Of a stretch of 64,000 nucleotides of DNA, positions 8,433 through 17,173 are shown piece after piece; position 1 is the stretch's first letter, and each line of letters begins with the position of its first letter. The translations under genes were made by a program, and so were the position numbers. Source of the DNA: Vibrio caribbeanicus ATCC BAA-2122 (lineage in GTDB: Bacteria > Pseudomonadota > Gammaproteobacteria > Enterobacterales > Vibrionaceae); assembly GCF_000165125.1 (NCBI RefSeq), contig NZ_AEIU01000075.1, forward strand, positions 1 to 64,000, read 5' to 3'. The notes beneath the pieces are model-generated. The model did not search any database and was not told the DNA's origin. It saw only the letters and a list, made by a program, of their open reading frames with translations.

Positions 8433-10610
8433 TTAATGACCGCGAGTGTATTGAATTTTTAAGCTCTTGATATCAAATCCACAATCACTTAGAGGAGGGT
8501 ACCGAAAATAGCCATCGCCACTGGAGAAGGTATACGACTTACCTTGGAAATTTTCTTCACTAAAAACGACGATTTCATAGCAAGGACTAAAATCGACATT
8601 GGTAAATTTTTCGATAGGTACGATGACCTCGGTTTCGCCAGAATTATTGTCCTTACGAGATAATGCGGGATAATCTTGTAAAGCAAGGTACATATGCTCA
8701 TCTTGGCCACTATGATAAAAACGTGGCCCCTGGAAATGAGAAGCGTAGATGTGTTCATGGAAATAAAGGTCATTATACACTGCTGGGCCATTCCCCCATG
8801 CTTTATAACCATTATCAATCATTTCTTTTTGCCCATTCGCTACACCGCGTTGAGACTCCATTTTACCGATCCACTCATCAGTAAGTGGCATTATATCTTG
8901 ATGGTTTTCATTATGCAGATTCCAAAACTCATTGTATTTAGTCACGAATTTGTCAAAATTATGCAGTCCTGCCAAGATTTTAAGGCGATTTGGATAGACA
9001 TACCCAAGCTCAATATCGAGATAGCGCTGCAATGCTTTGTAGCCATCCCAGCGGTTATCGTATCCGTGAAGTGGCCTTTTATCACTGTAGGTTGATTCGT
9101 CGCCCAACTGGTAATCGTACATCCTCGATACATTGGTACAGCCATTGTAGTGGCCATCTAATTTTCCTGTGCGGTAATCGATGGCAGACTGCATTGCGTT
9201 ATCGAGGTACTCTCTTGACTCTATGAAGAATGTTTGGAACTCCTCATAAGTGTTATAAGTTTCTAGGCTGGCAGTTGCCGAGCCCATAATCGAGCCATAA
9301 AGAGTAAAGAGGCGATCGAAATAGGGAAAGCTGGCATGCTTTGCACAATTTGGATTAAACACTCTGTGCTTAGTTATTTGTATGTTATTGATTAAGCAAA
9401 TAAAACGGCTTCTTATTTCTTCATTTGGAAAGTCTATACCTGGCCCCCATTGGTCGGGGTTATCGTCTAAATAACGACTTATCTTATCGAACTCTTCTTC
9501 GGCAGTAATCAGCTCATTTTCAATGGATTTGAGCTCTACGTCAGTTACTTTTTGGTCAATATATTGGTTGATTTGGTTGGCATATGTTTTCCACCTTTGG
9601 ATTTGCGCCCCTCTATCATCAAAAATCCAGCCTACAAACAGGCCAGTTACCGCAGAGAGCGCGGCGGCACCGGGGATAGGGAGATCACCGATGAGACCAA
9701 TCGCAACGGTCTTATAGTACTCTTTCACATAGTCAAAGCAGGTTTTTTCTTCGGGTTCCCAAGGGGCCTCATAGGCCTTGATATGCTGATTTTCAGAATG
9801 CTTTAACTGTTCAGTTTGCCAAGTATCGACCATTGTATTATGTAGTTTGAGCGAAGATACAAGGACTTCCTCGTTATCTAATTTACCTAGAAACTCAATC
9901 GTGCCATCAACTACACATTGAGCGATAGAAAAATCGATGTTCTCAACGTAGCGAAGCGCTTCTTGGCTGGCAAAGTGCTCTGTAATTGTATTTAACTTGT
10001 CAAGATTTTCGTTGTAGGGCATTAATGTCGTCAGTGCTTTTTCTTTGGCATGATCTTGGACATAAGCAAATTGGTTATTGGGCCCACAACGCATAACTTT
10101 TACAGCATTATATCTTTGTTCATAAGCACATGCAGTGGCTCTATCGAGAAGCTCCAAAGACTTGTAGGTCAAAGAGACGGCAGCTTCCAAATGGTCTTCA
10201 CATTCTCTAAGCATTTGCATTCCTTGAATCATTGCAAAGTGAAGAGAAAAGACTTGATCAAAGTAGGGCAATGAGAAGTGCAACGCATTTTTTTGAGCAA
10301 ACAACTGCTGTTCAAACTCTTCAACGTTTTGTGCTAGTTGGACAAGTTTTCTATAACTATCACCTGTATCTTCAAGGGGTAGTAACTCATTGAACGAGGC
10401 ACATAGAGAGTTCAAGGTTTGATCAAATTGTGGCTTAGATTTGTATACCTCTGGACAGTTGATACCAGCAAATAAGGTATTAATCCGTTGCATATTTGGC
10501 TGTGGCCATTCCGTGTAGAAGCCTTTATCTTCATCGTAAGTAAATAAAGGGCTTACATTAATTAATTCGGTAATATTAGTAATAGCACTGCCATTGGATA
10601 ATAGGTTCAT
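8433..10610 (-). CDS. Candidate Cry/delta-endotoxin-like pore-forming protein with beta/gamma-crystallin C-terminus
   Basis: 725 aa from ATG 10610, which has GGAAAT upstream; ATG 10622 would add four residues. Positions below use the 10622 start. Residues 300-550 have the layout of Cry toxin domain I: an amphipathic helix, then a hydrophobic helix (306-333, LIGDLPIPGAA...GLFVGWIF), then helices with a PYFD..F.L motif (433-441), and a final helix (523-545, ending YPNR). Residues 116-140 repeat the same SLPYFDQVFSLHF pattern seen at 431-442 (SFPYFDRLFTLY), so two related helical halves are present. The C-terminus (681-724) fits a beta/gamma-crystallin Greek key (YEIVVFSEENFQGKSYTF). No signal peptide is seen. 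Predicted role is a membrane-active toxin against a eukaryote; this is inference by eye. Confidence 0.6.
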   Translation of the reverse strand: MNLLSNGSAITNITELINVSPLFTYDEDKGFYTEWPQPNMQRINTLFAGINCPEVYKSKPQFDQTLNSLCASFNELLPLEDTGDSYRKLVQLAQNVEEFEQQLFAQKNALHFSLPYFDQVFSLHFAMIQGMQMLRECEDHLEAAVSLTYKSLELLDRATACAYEQRYNAVKVMRCGPNNQFAYVQDHAKEKALTTLMPYNENLDKLNTITEHFASQEALRYVENIDFSIAQCVVDGTIEFLGKLDNEEVLVSSLKLHNTMVDTWQTEQLKHSENQHIKAYEAPWEPEEKTCFDYVKEYYKTVAIGLIGDLPIPGAAALSAVTGLFVGWIFDDRGAQIQRWKTYANQINQYIDQKVTDVELKSIENELITAEEEFDKISRYLDDNPDQWGPGIDFPNEEIRSRFICLINNIQITKHRVFNPNCAKHASFPYFDRLFTLYGSIMGSATASLETYNTYEEFQTFFIESREYLDNAMQSAIDYRTGKLDGHYNGCTNVSRMYDYQLGDESTYSDKRPLHGYDNRWDGYKALQRYLDIELGYVYPNRLKILAGLHNFDKFVTKYNEFWNLHNENHQDIMPLTDEWIGKMESQRGVANGQKEMIDNGYKAWGNGPAVYNDLYFHEHIYASHFQGPRFYHSGQDEHMYLALQDYPALSRKDNNSGETEVIVPIEKFTNVDFSPCYEIVVFSEENFQGKSYTFSSGDGYFRYPPLSDCGFDIKSLKIQYTRGH

Positions 10611-10622
10611 GGTATTTCCCAT

Positions 10623-10978
10623 TAGTTTTTGAGTGGTTTCGAATCGTCGAAAAATATTTCATGTAACAGAATCAACGACTGTGACGTGTATCACCTATAA
10701 ATTAATGACAAAGGTAAAATAAAAATAAATGTGTACTAATTAAAAATTGTTTATATTTCTTTTTAAATGTAATAGAAAGTTGATCTAACTCTTTTTTTTC
10801 AGGTTATTTTCGATTTATCTGATACTTAAGTCTAAATTTACCATTGTTTTTTCGACTTTTATCTTGTTTTTCCGTGCACTTTTTATGCTTGCTTTTTATT
10901 GCTTTGCAACTACGATAAATGTCTATTTCTTTTTTTTAATATCTGAACCCTGTATATTGAATTAATTAGGAGATAGCA
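10623..10978. other. Very AT-rich gene-free spacer upstream of the Cry-like gene
   Basis: Long T-runs and AT-rich DNA that must carry the promoter of the minus-strand Cry-like gene. No defined regulatory site was recognised. The composition is clearly richer in AT than the neighbouring housekeeping operons. Confidence 0.4.
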
Positions 10979-11242
10979 CATGTACAGATTATAGTAGGAC
11001 GTCGACCTCTATATTTTGGAGTTACGAGGTGGACGGTAAATTTTGAACATCAATATTCATTGAGCGGCGGTTTTTGCTCATATTTAGAAATTGCTAATTT
11101 ATATTCAAATAAAATAAAGCGATTTGTGTGTTTTTCTTGGTTACCTGATCTAGCTTTTGGGATTGATATGGAGACAGGATTGCTACTCTCACCCATGCTT
11201 GAAGGTCAATCACTCTTGCTGGCTTGCAAGAGGAATAACTAG
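10979..11242 (+). pseudogene. Frameshifted small ORF remnant
   Basis: A strong ribosome site (TAGGAG) precedes ATG 10979, but that frame stops after four codons (MYRL). The neighbouring frame is open from just upstream down to the TAG at 11240. It reads IVGRRPLYFGVTRW and continues through DMETGLLLSPM to the end. A single-base shift would join them into a protein of about 88 aa. No family was recognised. It may be a decayed gene of the toxin-like island. Confidence 0.3.
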
Positions 11243-11285
11243 AAAAAACTGAAACATATGTGAGACTTATATAATATATTTATAA

Positions 11286-11453
11286 TTCTGTTTGTATCTA
11301 AACCCATATGCACCGTTAGCTAAATTTAAAAATGGATGGGTTGTGATAGGATCTTGGGTTATCGGTAAGACTGGATGTGGTATTTCTTTTCGTGAATCAG
11401 ATAAATTGATTACAAATGATGTGGCGCGATTCGTGCCACACATTATTATTTAG
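11286..11453 (+). pseudogene. Open stop-to-stop fragment, possible gene remnant
   Basis: A 55-codon frame without an ATG reads as protein-like sequence (NGWVVIGSWVIGKTGCGISF, then ARFVPHIII). It has no ribosome site. The composition suggests the 3' end of a lost gene, but chance cannot be excluded. Confidence 0.25.
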
Positions 11454-11466
11454 TCAGGATATAGAA

Positions 11467-11643
11467 ATGTCTTTACAAAACATAAAAACACAATCAAAGG
11501 CCTCAGCTCGTGATAGGACTTTTGTTGACATTACCATCATATATCACGACCATGTTCCAACTAATTTTGTTTTAAATGAAAATCAGATGATTATCGAATC
11601 AGTTGGTATAAACGTAAACCCTATCGACATTAAGAATTACTAG
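11467..11643 (+). CDS. Small orphan protein coupled to the potassium channel
   Basis: 58 aa from ATG 11467, with AGGA seven bases upstream; an upstream in-frame ATG at 11416 lacks a site. The stop lies two bases before the channel ATG, so the two are almost certainly co-translated. The protein is soluble, with one predicted beta-rich centre (TFVDITIIYHDHVPTNFVL), and has no recognisable domain. A regulatory or assembly partner of the channel is a guess from position only. Confidence 0.55.
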   Translation: MSLQNIKTQSKASARDRTFVDITIIYHDHVPTNFVLNENQMIIESVGINVNPIDIKNY

Positions 11644-11645
11644 AT

Positions 11646-12710
11646 ATGCAGCAGAGATTCTCCAAGAAGCTAGCTGAACTTTGGGATCAGTACTTCTCCA
11701 ACATTGTAGAGGCTTTAAGTAAACTACATTTAGGCCTATTGACATTGAGTTTTGTCTTTATTGTTTATTTTGGCTATCTCCTTATAGGAGAGGGGCATTT
11801 AATCGAATCCCCGATAAGGATTATTTACTATTTGGTTACCGTAGGCTCGACAGTGGGTTTTGGAGATCTATCTCCTTCAACTCCCTCTGGACAGGTATTT
11901 ACGGCATTGTTTGTTATTCCGGGCGCTCTGGGATTATTCGCACTGGTTGCAGGTAAATTATTAGCCAAAGGAATGTCGCTTTGGTATAGGAAGCAGAAAG
12001 GTATGCATAACCTAAGAAACAAATCTGATCATATTGTTTTAATTGGATACAACCCAAATCGAACTCCATCACTGATAAAGCAGATTACACGTGAAGACAA
12101 AAGAGACATAGTGCTTATTTCCTGCGAACAGCATGAAAACCCAATGCCGGATCTGACGTCTTTTATTAATGTTCCTTCATTTACAAATGAAGATGAGCTT
12201 GAACGGTCTGCTTTAAGTAAAGCTAGCTGTATTATTATCGATACAGATACTGATGAAAATACGTTGACAATATCTCTCTTTGCTAGCGCACTTAATGGTC
12301 ATGCTCACTTAGTGGCTCATTTTAGTGACTCGGTAAAAGCTAAAATCCTCAGGCAGCAGTGCCCTAATGCTGAAGTGATATCAAACCTCAGTACAGAACT
12401 TCTCGCAAAAAGTGTGATTGATTGTGGTTCCAGTCTCCTGCATAGTGAGATGGTAAGCGCTGAGCGTGGTCAAACCCAATACGGAATTGAAGTTCAGTCT
12501 AAATCTTCATTTAAGATAAAAGATGTTTTTATTGACTTTAAGCTAAAAACTGACTCAACGATTATTGGCATGAGACGACAAGGCGAAGAAGTTGTCTTGC
12601 TTAATCCCGGTCTCGATACGATAGTGAACTCCGGCGACACTCTCTACTACATTAGTGACGAAAGGGTTGAGTTTAATGCTTGGCCTGAAGTTGGAGACCC
12701 AGCAAGTTAA
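11646..12710 (+). CDS. Two-TM potassium channel with RCK (TrkA-N/TrkA-C) domains
   Basis: 354 aa. Two membrane helices (about 28-48 and 84-106) flank a pore loop with the selectivity filter TVGFGD at 69-74 (Thr69 to Asp74), a variant of the usual TVGYGD. A cytoplasmic RCK domain follows: a Rossmann TrkA-N from about residue 127 (DHIVLIGYNPN) and a TrkA-C-like region from about 272. This is the MthK-type layout of a tetrameric ligand-gated K+ channel. The dinucleotide loop (GYNPNRTPS) is not a canonical GxGxxG, so the ligand may not be NAD. It is co-transcribed with the 58-aa gene upstream. Confidence 0.87.
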   Translation: MQQRFSKKLAELWDQYFSNIVEALSKLHLGLLTLSFVFIVYFGYLLIGEGHLIESPIRIIYYLVTVGSTVGFGDLSPSTPSGQVFTALFVIPGALGLFALVAGKLLAKGMSLWYRKQKGMHNLRNKSDHIVLIGYNPNRTPSLIKQITREDKRDIVLISCEQHENPMPDLTSFINVPSFTNEDELERSALSKASCIIIDTDTDENTLTISLFASALNGHAHLVAHFSDSVKAKILRQQCPNAEVISNLSTELLAKSVIDCGSSLLHSEMVSAERGQTQYGIEVQSKSSFKIKDVFIDFKLKTDSTIIGMRRQGEEVVLLNPGLDTIVNSGDTLYYISDERVEFNAWPEVGDPAS

Positions 12711-12715
12711 ATAAC

Positions 12716-12885
12716 GTATACCCAAGTAACCTTAAGGTGCTAGGTTCAGCGAGAGTGGCATGCTTTGTAGACAACGAAATGTTCTCAACATCTCGTCACC
12801 TCAATTGAATATCGGTAACGACGTGTGTAAAGCAAGACAACTCGTCTTGCAAGTGCGTGCATTTTACAGTTACTTGGGTATATAC
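12716..12885. repeat. MITE/ERIC-like inverted repeat, copy B
   Basis: Ends are gtatacccaagtaac and gttacttgggtatatac, near-perfect inverted termini about 170 bases apart. The interior contains tcggtaacgacgtgtgtaaa, which matches copy C (tcgctaatgacctatgtaaa). It sits between the potassium channel gene and the rbs regulatory region. Confidence 0.75.
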
Positions 12886-12939
12886 ATTACAAATACAGTG
12901 TGACTTAGCCATCCTTTTTTAATTCCTCTTTAATTTTCA

Positions 12940-12955
12940 ATCGAAACGTTTCGAT
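12940..12955. promoter_or_regulatory. RbsR operator 1
   Basis: The perfect 16-base palindrome atcgaaacgtttcgat has the LacI/GalR-family CG centre. It is identical to the operator at 13067, and both lie upstream of rbsD. RbsR is encoded at the far end of the operon. Confidence 0.8.
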
Positions 12956-13066
12956 GGAAAATGTGATTTAAGATTGATTTTTTAAATCTTATAACTATCA
13001 ATAAAAGATCTTTCTCACAGCTTATGGAACTCTCTCTAGCGGAATTTCTTGATGCTTTTATTATGC

Positions 13067-13082
13067 ATCGAAACGTTTCGAT
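13067..13082. promoter_or_regulatory. RbsR operator 2
   Basis: Identical palindrome atcgaaacgtttcgat, 127 bases (centre to centre) from operator 1 and 78 bases before rbsD. The spacing is about 12 helical turns, compatible with a DNA loop. A TGTGA CRP half-site lies at 12964-12968 between the two. Confidence 0.8.
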
Positions 13083-13159
13083 GATGGTTCGTACAGTCAG
13101 TGCGGACAGAAAATACATTATTTTATAACTCAACCTTCATGTAACCGAAGAACAACGAG

Positions 13160-13579
13160 ATGAAAAAAAGTACCCTGATTAACGCCGAACTTTCTGGCTT
13201 GGTTGCTTCATTAGGCCATACCGATGAAATTACAATTTGTGATGCTGGTTTACCTATTCCAAGGCAAGTTCAGCGTATAGATTTAGCATTGACTTATGGT
13301 ATACCCAGTTTTCTAGATACAGTCACAACTATCCTGTCTGAATGCCAGGTTGAAGGTGTCGTCTTAGCCAAAGAGTTTGCCAAAGTTAGTCCAGCTCACC
13401 ATGATGCACTAATTTTGGAATTGAGAAAGGAAGGCGATAAAAGTGGTAGGACTATCGATATTACTTATGTTCCCCATGAGGTATTTAAAGTTCGAACTCA
13501 ATCGAGTAAGGCAGTGATAAGAACCGGGGAGTGTACCCCTTATGCGAATATAATTTTTCAATCTGGCGTTGTGTTTTAA
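13160..13579 (+). CDS. rbsD: D-ribose pyranase
   Basis: 139 aa, the family length. RbsD interconverts beta-pyranose and beta-furanose ribose so that the kinase receives the furanose form. Family features are visible: HTDEITICDAGLPIP near the N-terminus (His20 and Asp28 region) and the C-terminal RTGECTPYANIIFQSGV motif. It is the first gene of a canonical rbsDACBK operon; rbsA starts 21 bases downstream. Confidence 0.95.
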   Translation: MKKSTLINAELSGLVASLGHTDEITICDAGLPIPRQVQRIDLALTYGIPSFLDTVTTILSECQVEGVVLAKEFAKVSPAHHDALILELRKEGDKSGRTIDITYVPHEVFKVRTQSSKAVIRTGECTPYANIIFQSGVVF

Positions 13580-13600
13580 ATCAATATATCAGGGCCCATT

Positions 13601-15106
13601 ATGACAAAAGCCATTTTACAACTTAACGACATAAAAAAGTCCTTCCCTGGCGTTAAAGCTTTAGATGGGGCGAGCTTAAACGTTTATCCCGGTCGAGTTA
13701 TGGCTTTAATGGGTGAAAACGGAGCCGGCAAATCTACGCTGATGAAAGTGTTAACAGGTATCTACCAAATGGATTCTGGAAGCATTATTTATCAGGAACA
13801 GTCGACACAATTTAATTGTCCTCGAGATTCTCAACTTGGGGGAATCAGCATTATTCATCAGGAACTAAATCTTATTCCTGAACTGAGTATTGCTGAAAAT
13901 ATCTTTCTAGGACGAGAGCCCACGAGTCTACTTGGAAGGGTTTGTTGGAAACAAATGTACCATGAGGCGGATAAGTTGCTTGCAAAGTTGGGTGTAGAGC
14001 ATTCCTCAAAAACCTTGCTTGGTACTTTGAGTTTGGGTGAGCAACAGATGGTAGAGATTGCTAAAGCACTGTCATTTGAGTCCAAAGTTATCGTTATGGA
14101 TGAACCCACAGACGCCCTTACTGAAAAAGAGACAACCGCATTATTTCAGGTGATCAATGAATTGCGGCAACAGGGGTGCGGTGTGGTTTATATTTCTCAC
14201 CGTCTAAAAGAAATCTTCGACGTGTGTGATGATATTACGGTGCTGCGCGATGGTAAGTTTATTGGCCAGTGTTCGGTAAATGACACTGATGAAGATAGTC
14301 TCATAGAAATGATGGTTGGGCGTAAACTCGAAGATCAGTACCCGCGTATTGATGTCAGTCATAGTGGTGATTGTCTCGAAGTCAACGACTTGCATGGTGA
14401 ATGTGTTTATGGGGCTAGCTTTTCATTGAGGCGTGGCGAAATTTTGGGAGTGTCTGGTTTGATGGGTTCTGGTCGAACCGAGTTGATGAAGCTAATTTGT
14501 GGTGCCCTTAGAAAAGACAAAGGGACGGTTCGGCTAAACAACAAATCAATTGAACCATCAAGTGCCCAAGACGGGTTAACTGAAGGCATCGCTTATATTT
14601 CAGAAGATCGCAAAGGAGAAGGGCTGATACTGGGGTTATCCGTAAAGGAGAACATGTCGCTTAGTTCCCTTCATACTTTTAGTAAGAAACTCCAAATTGA
14701 TCACTCCAAAGAGCGCTCATCGGTCGATGATTTTATCAATTTATTTAATATTAAAACCCCAAATCGCGAACAAGTTATTGGTCACTTATCTGGCGGTAAT
14801 CAACAAAAAGTTGCGATTGCAAAAGGTTTGATGACAAACCCAAAAGTCCTAATCCTAGATGAGCCGACTCGTGGAGTCGATGTTGGTGCCAAAAAAGAAA
14901 TCTACCAATTAATCAATAAATTTAAGGCCGATGGTATGAGTATTCTCTTAGTATCTTCTGAGATGCCAGAAGTCCTTGGAATGAGTGATCGAATTATCGT
15001 TATGCACGAGGGACAGGTAAATGGCATATTTGACGCTAAGACTGTCGATCAAGAAACACTGCTTGCCTGTGGGGTCGGCAAAAAGGTCAATGAGGAATTA
15101 GCATGA
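13601..15106 (+). CDS. rbsA: Ribose ABC transporter ATP-binding protein
   Basis: 501 aa with two fused ABC domains, as expected for RbsA. The first has Walker [10 protein letters not shown], signature LSLGEQQ and Walker B VIVMDEPT. The second has a degenerate Walker A (GSGRTEL), signature LSGGNQQKV and Walker [11 protein letters not shown]. It powers uptake of ribose with RbsB and RbsC at the inner membrane. The stop overlaps the rbsC start by four bases (ATGA), implying translational coupling. In the first ABC domain the Walker B is followed by DAL where most homologues have AL, a minor variation. Confidence 0.95.
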   Translation: MTKAILQLNDIKKSFPGVKALDGASLNVYPGRVMALMGENGAGKSTLMKVLTGIYQMDSGSIIYQEQSTQFNCPRDSQLGGISIIHQELNLIPELSIAENIFLGREPTSLLGRVCWKQMYHEADKLLAKLGVEHSSKTLLGTLSLGEQQMVEIAKALSFESKVIVMDEPTDALTEKETTALFQVINELRQQGCGVVYISHRLKEIFDVCDDITVLRDGKFIGQCSVNDTDEDSLIEMMVGRKLEDQYPRIDVSHSGDCLEVNDLHGECVYGASFSLRRGEILGVSGLMGSGRTELMKLICGALRKDKGTVRLNNKSIEPSSAQDGLTEGIAYISEDRKGEGLILGLSVKENMSLSSLHTFSKKLQIDHSKERSSVDDFINLFNIKTPNREQVIGHLSGGNQQKVAIAKGLMTNPKVLILDEPTRGVDVGAKKEIYQLINKFKADGMSILLVSSEMPEVLGMSDRIIVMHEGQVNGIFDAKTVDQETLLACGVGKKVNEELA

Positions 15107-16083
15107 GCACTGATCGTCTCAAACAATCAAAACCTATGAGTAAAAGATGGCTGAGTAAAGCCTGGGTAGTAGAGCAAAAATCATTGATTGCCTTAGTGTT
15201 CCTGATTGTTGTTGTGTCATTTTTAAATCCCAACTTTTTCACAATAGATAATATTTTGAACATCCTTCGCCAGACCTCTGTGAATGCCATTATTGCTGTC
15301 GGCATGACTCTAGTAATTTTAACTGCAGGGATCGATTTGAGTGTTGGTTCTGTGTTGGCATTGTGTGGGGCAATTGCAGCAAGCATGATTGCTATAGAAA
15401 TCCCTGTATTAGTGGCTGTCCCCACAGCTCTTTTCGCTGGTGCGTTATTAGGTGCACTGAGTGGGATAATTATTGCTAAAGGCAAGGTTCAAGCATTTAT
15501 TGCGACGTTAGTCACCATGACTTTACTGCGCGGTGTCACCATGGTTTACACAGACGGACGGCCTATATCAACAGGGTTTACCGATACCGCAGACACATTT
15601 TCATGGTTTGGCACTGGCTATGCGCTGGGTATACCAGTTCCAGTTTGGTTGATGGTGATAGTGTTTGCTGCGGCTTGGTATCTGTTAAATCATACTCGAT
15701 TTGGCCGCTATATATATGCGCTCGGTGGTAATGAGTCTGCAACTCGTCTCTCTGGTATCAATGTCGATAGAGTGAAAATAGGTGTGTACAGTCTCTGTGG
15801 TTTGTTGGCCGCACTTGCAGGTATTATCGTTGCTTCACGTCTCTCTTCTGCGCAGCCTACTGCAGGAATGGGCTATGAACTGGATGCCATCGCTGCCGTG
15901 GTTCTTGGCGGAACAAGTTTAATGGGAGGCAAGGGACGGATCATGGGCACTTTAATCGGTGCGCTCATTATTGGCTTTCTAAACAATGCTCTCAATCTAT
16001 TGGACGTCTCCTCTTATTATCAAATGATTGCTAAAGCTGCCGTAATTTTACTCGCGGTCTTGGTTGATAACAAAAGTAAATAG
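15103..16083 (+). CDS. rbsC: Ribose ABC transporter permease
   Basis: 326 aa, highly hydrophobic, with the BPD_transp_2 family features [14 protein letters not shown] and [14 protein letters not shown]. It forms the inner-membrane channel of the RbsABC importer. It starts inside the rbsA stop codon. A stem-loop follows before rbsB. Confidence 0.95.
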   Translation: MSTDRLKQSKPMSKRWLSKAWVVEQKSLIALVFLIVVVSFLNPNFFTIDNILNILRQTSVNAIIAVGMTLVILTAGIDLSVGSVLALCGAIAASMIAIEIPVLVAVPTALFAGALLGALSGIIIAKGKVQAFIATLVTMTLLRGVTMVYTDGRPISTGFTDTADTFSWFGTGYALGIPVPVWLMVIVFAAAWYLLNHTRFGRYIYALGGNESATRLSGINVDRVKIGVYSLCGLLAALAGIIVASRLSSAQPTAGMGYELDAIAAVVLGGTSLMGGKGRIMGTLIGALIIGFLNNALNLLDVSSYYQMIAKAAVILLAVLVDNKSK

Positions 16084-16102
16084 TGAAACAAGATAAAAAT
16101 AA

Positions 16103-16127
16103 GAGCCAGTAAACAAAGCACTGGCTC
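16103..16127 (+). promoter_or_regulatory. Stem-loop between rbsC and rbsB
   Basis: Inverted repeat gagccagt / actggctc with a nine-base loop and no T-run. An intercistronic hairpin here could stabilise the 3' fragment and raise RbsB relative to the membrane parts, as seen in other binding-protein operons. Confidence 0.6.
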
Positions 16128-16147
16128 ACCCTACAGTAAGGATTAAA

Positions 16148-17029
16148 ATGATGAAAAAATTAACGACTCTACTTTCCGCAGCTCTGCTTGTCTCATCCGT
16201 TTCGATGGCTGCTCAAGCAAAAGATACGATAGCGATTGTGGTTTCTACTTTGAATAACCCATTTTTCGTCACCATGAAAGAGGGTGCGGAAGCAAAAGCA
16301 AAACAGCTTGGGTACGATTTGATTGTGCTTGATTCACAAAATGATCCAAGTAAAGAACTGTCGAACGTCGAGGACCTGACCATAAGAGGTGTGAAAGCTA
16401 TCTTGATCAATCCTACTGACTCGGACGCTGTGTCTAATGCGATTAGAATCGCAAATCGCTCTAACATCCCGGTATTAACATTAGATAGAGGTGCCAGCCG
16501 TGGTGACGTTGTTAGCCACATTGCTTCAGATAATGTGGCCGGGGGGCAAATGGCGGGTCAATACATCGTAGAAAAAGTTGGCGAGCAAGCCAAAGTGATC
16601 CAATTAGAGGGAATAGCTGGCACTTCAGCTGCCCGCGAGCGTGGTGAGGGTTTTATGAATGCTGTTAAAGAAAATAAAATGGAATTGCTCGCAAGCCAAC
16701 CTGCTGATTTTGACCGAACTAAAGGTCTCAATGTGATGGAAAATTTATTGGCTGCTAACCCCGATGTGGAAGCAGTATTCGCACAAAATGATGAGATGGC
16801 ATTGGGTGCGTTGCGTGCGGTACAAGCAGCAGGAAAAAAGATATTTATAGTCGGATTTGATGGAACTAAAGATGGAATTGCTGCGGTTAATCGTGGCAAG
16901 TTAGCTGCAACTATTGCGCAACAACCAGAGTTGATTGGTGCCTTAGGTGTTGAGACAGCGGATCACATGTTGAAAGGTGATAAGGTTAAAAAGCATATTC
17001 CAGTTCCACTCAAAGTGATTGCAAAATAA
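16148..17029 (+). CDS. rbsB: Ribose-binding periplasmic protein
   Basis: 293 aa with signal peptide (cleavage near [10 protein letters not shown], about residue 24) and a Peripla_BP_4 fold. Typical RbsB segments are present: [29 protein letters not shown]-like, [17 protein letters not shown] and [11 protein letters not shown]. It captures ribose in the periplasm and delivers it to RbsAC. AAGGAT precedes the ATG. Confidence 0.95.
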   Translation: MMKKLTTLLSAALLVSSVSMAAQAKDTIAIVVSTLNNPFFVTMKEGAEAKAKQLGYDLIVLDSQNDPSKELSNVEDLTIRGVKAILINPTDSDAVSNAIRIANRSNIPVLTLDRGASRGDVVSHIASDNVAGGQMAGQYIVEKVGEQAKVIQLEGIAGTSAARERGEGFMNAVKENKMELLASQPADFDRTKGLNVMENLLAANPDVEAVFAQNDEMALGALRAVQAAGKKIFIVGFDGTKDGIAAVNRGKLAATIAQQPELIGALGVETADHMLKGDKVKKHIPVPLKVIAK

Positions 17030-17084
17030 ACATTATTTTTCTTCCTTTATACATCTTAGGTAAAGAGGAAGGGTAAATTTGTGT

Positions 17085-17128
17085 CTTTGACCCTTTAGAT
17101 GCGCTGATTGCATATCGAAAGGTCAAAG
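17085..17128 (+). promoter_or_regulatory. Stem-loop between rbsB and rbsK
   Basis: Inverted repeat ctttgacc / ggtcaaag, spaced by 28 bases, in the 144-base gap before rbsK. It has no T-run, so it is more likely an RNA-stability or attenuation element than a full terminator. Confidence 0.45.
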
Positions 17129-17173
17129 TCATTTAGTATGTTAACAGGCTTATCTTAAGCTCAGGAAGTACGC

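Noticed and set aside
8489-8818. Second minus-strand frame within the Cry-like gene
   Set aside because: Out of frame with the supported protein; Met/Ile-rich shadow translation.
8694-9095. Plus-strand 133-aa ORF inside the Cry-like gene
   Set aside because: Antisense frame with hydrophobic but random-looking sequence and no ribosome site.
12962-12984. Full CRP site in the rbs promoter
   Set aside because: TGTGA is present but the second half-site is poor, so only a half-site is noted.
15087-15485. Minus-strand 132-aa ORF over rbsC
   Set aside because: Antisense shadow of a well-supported permease gene.
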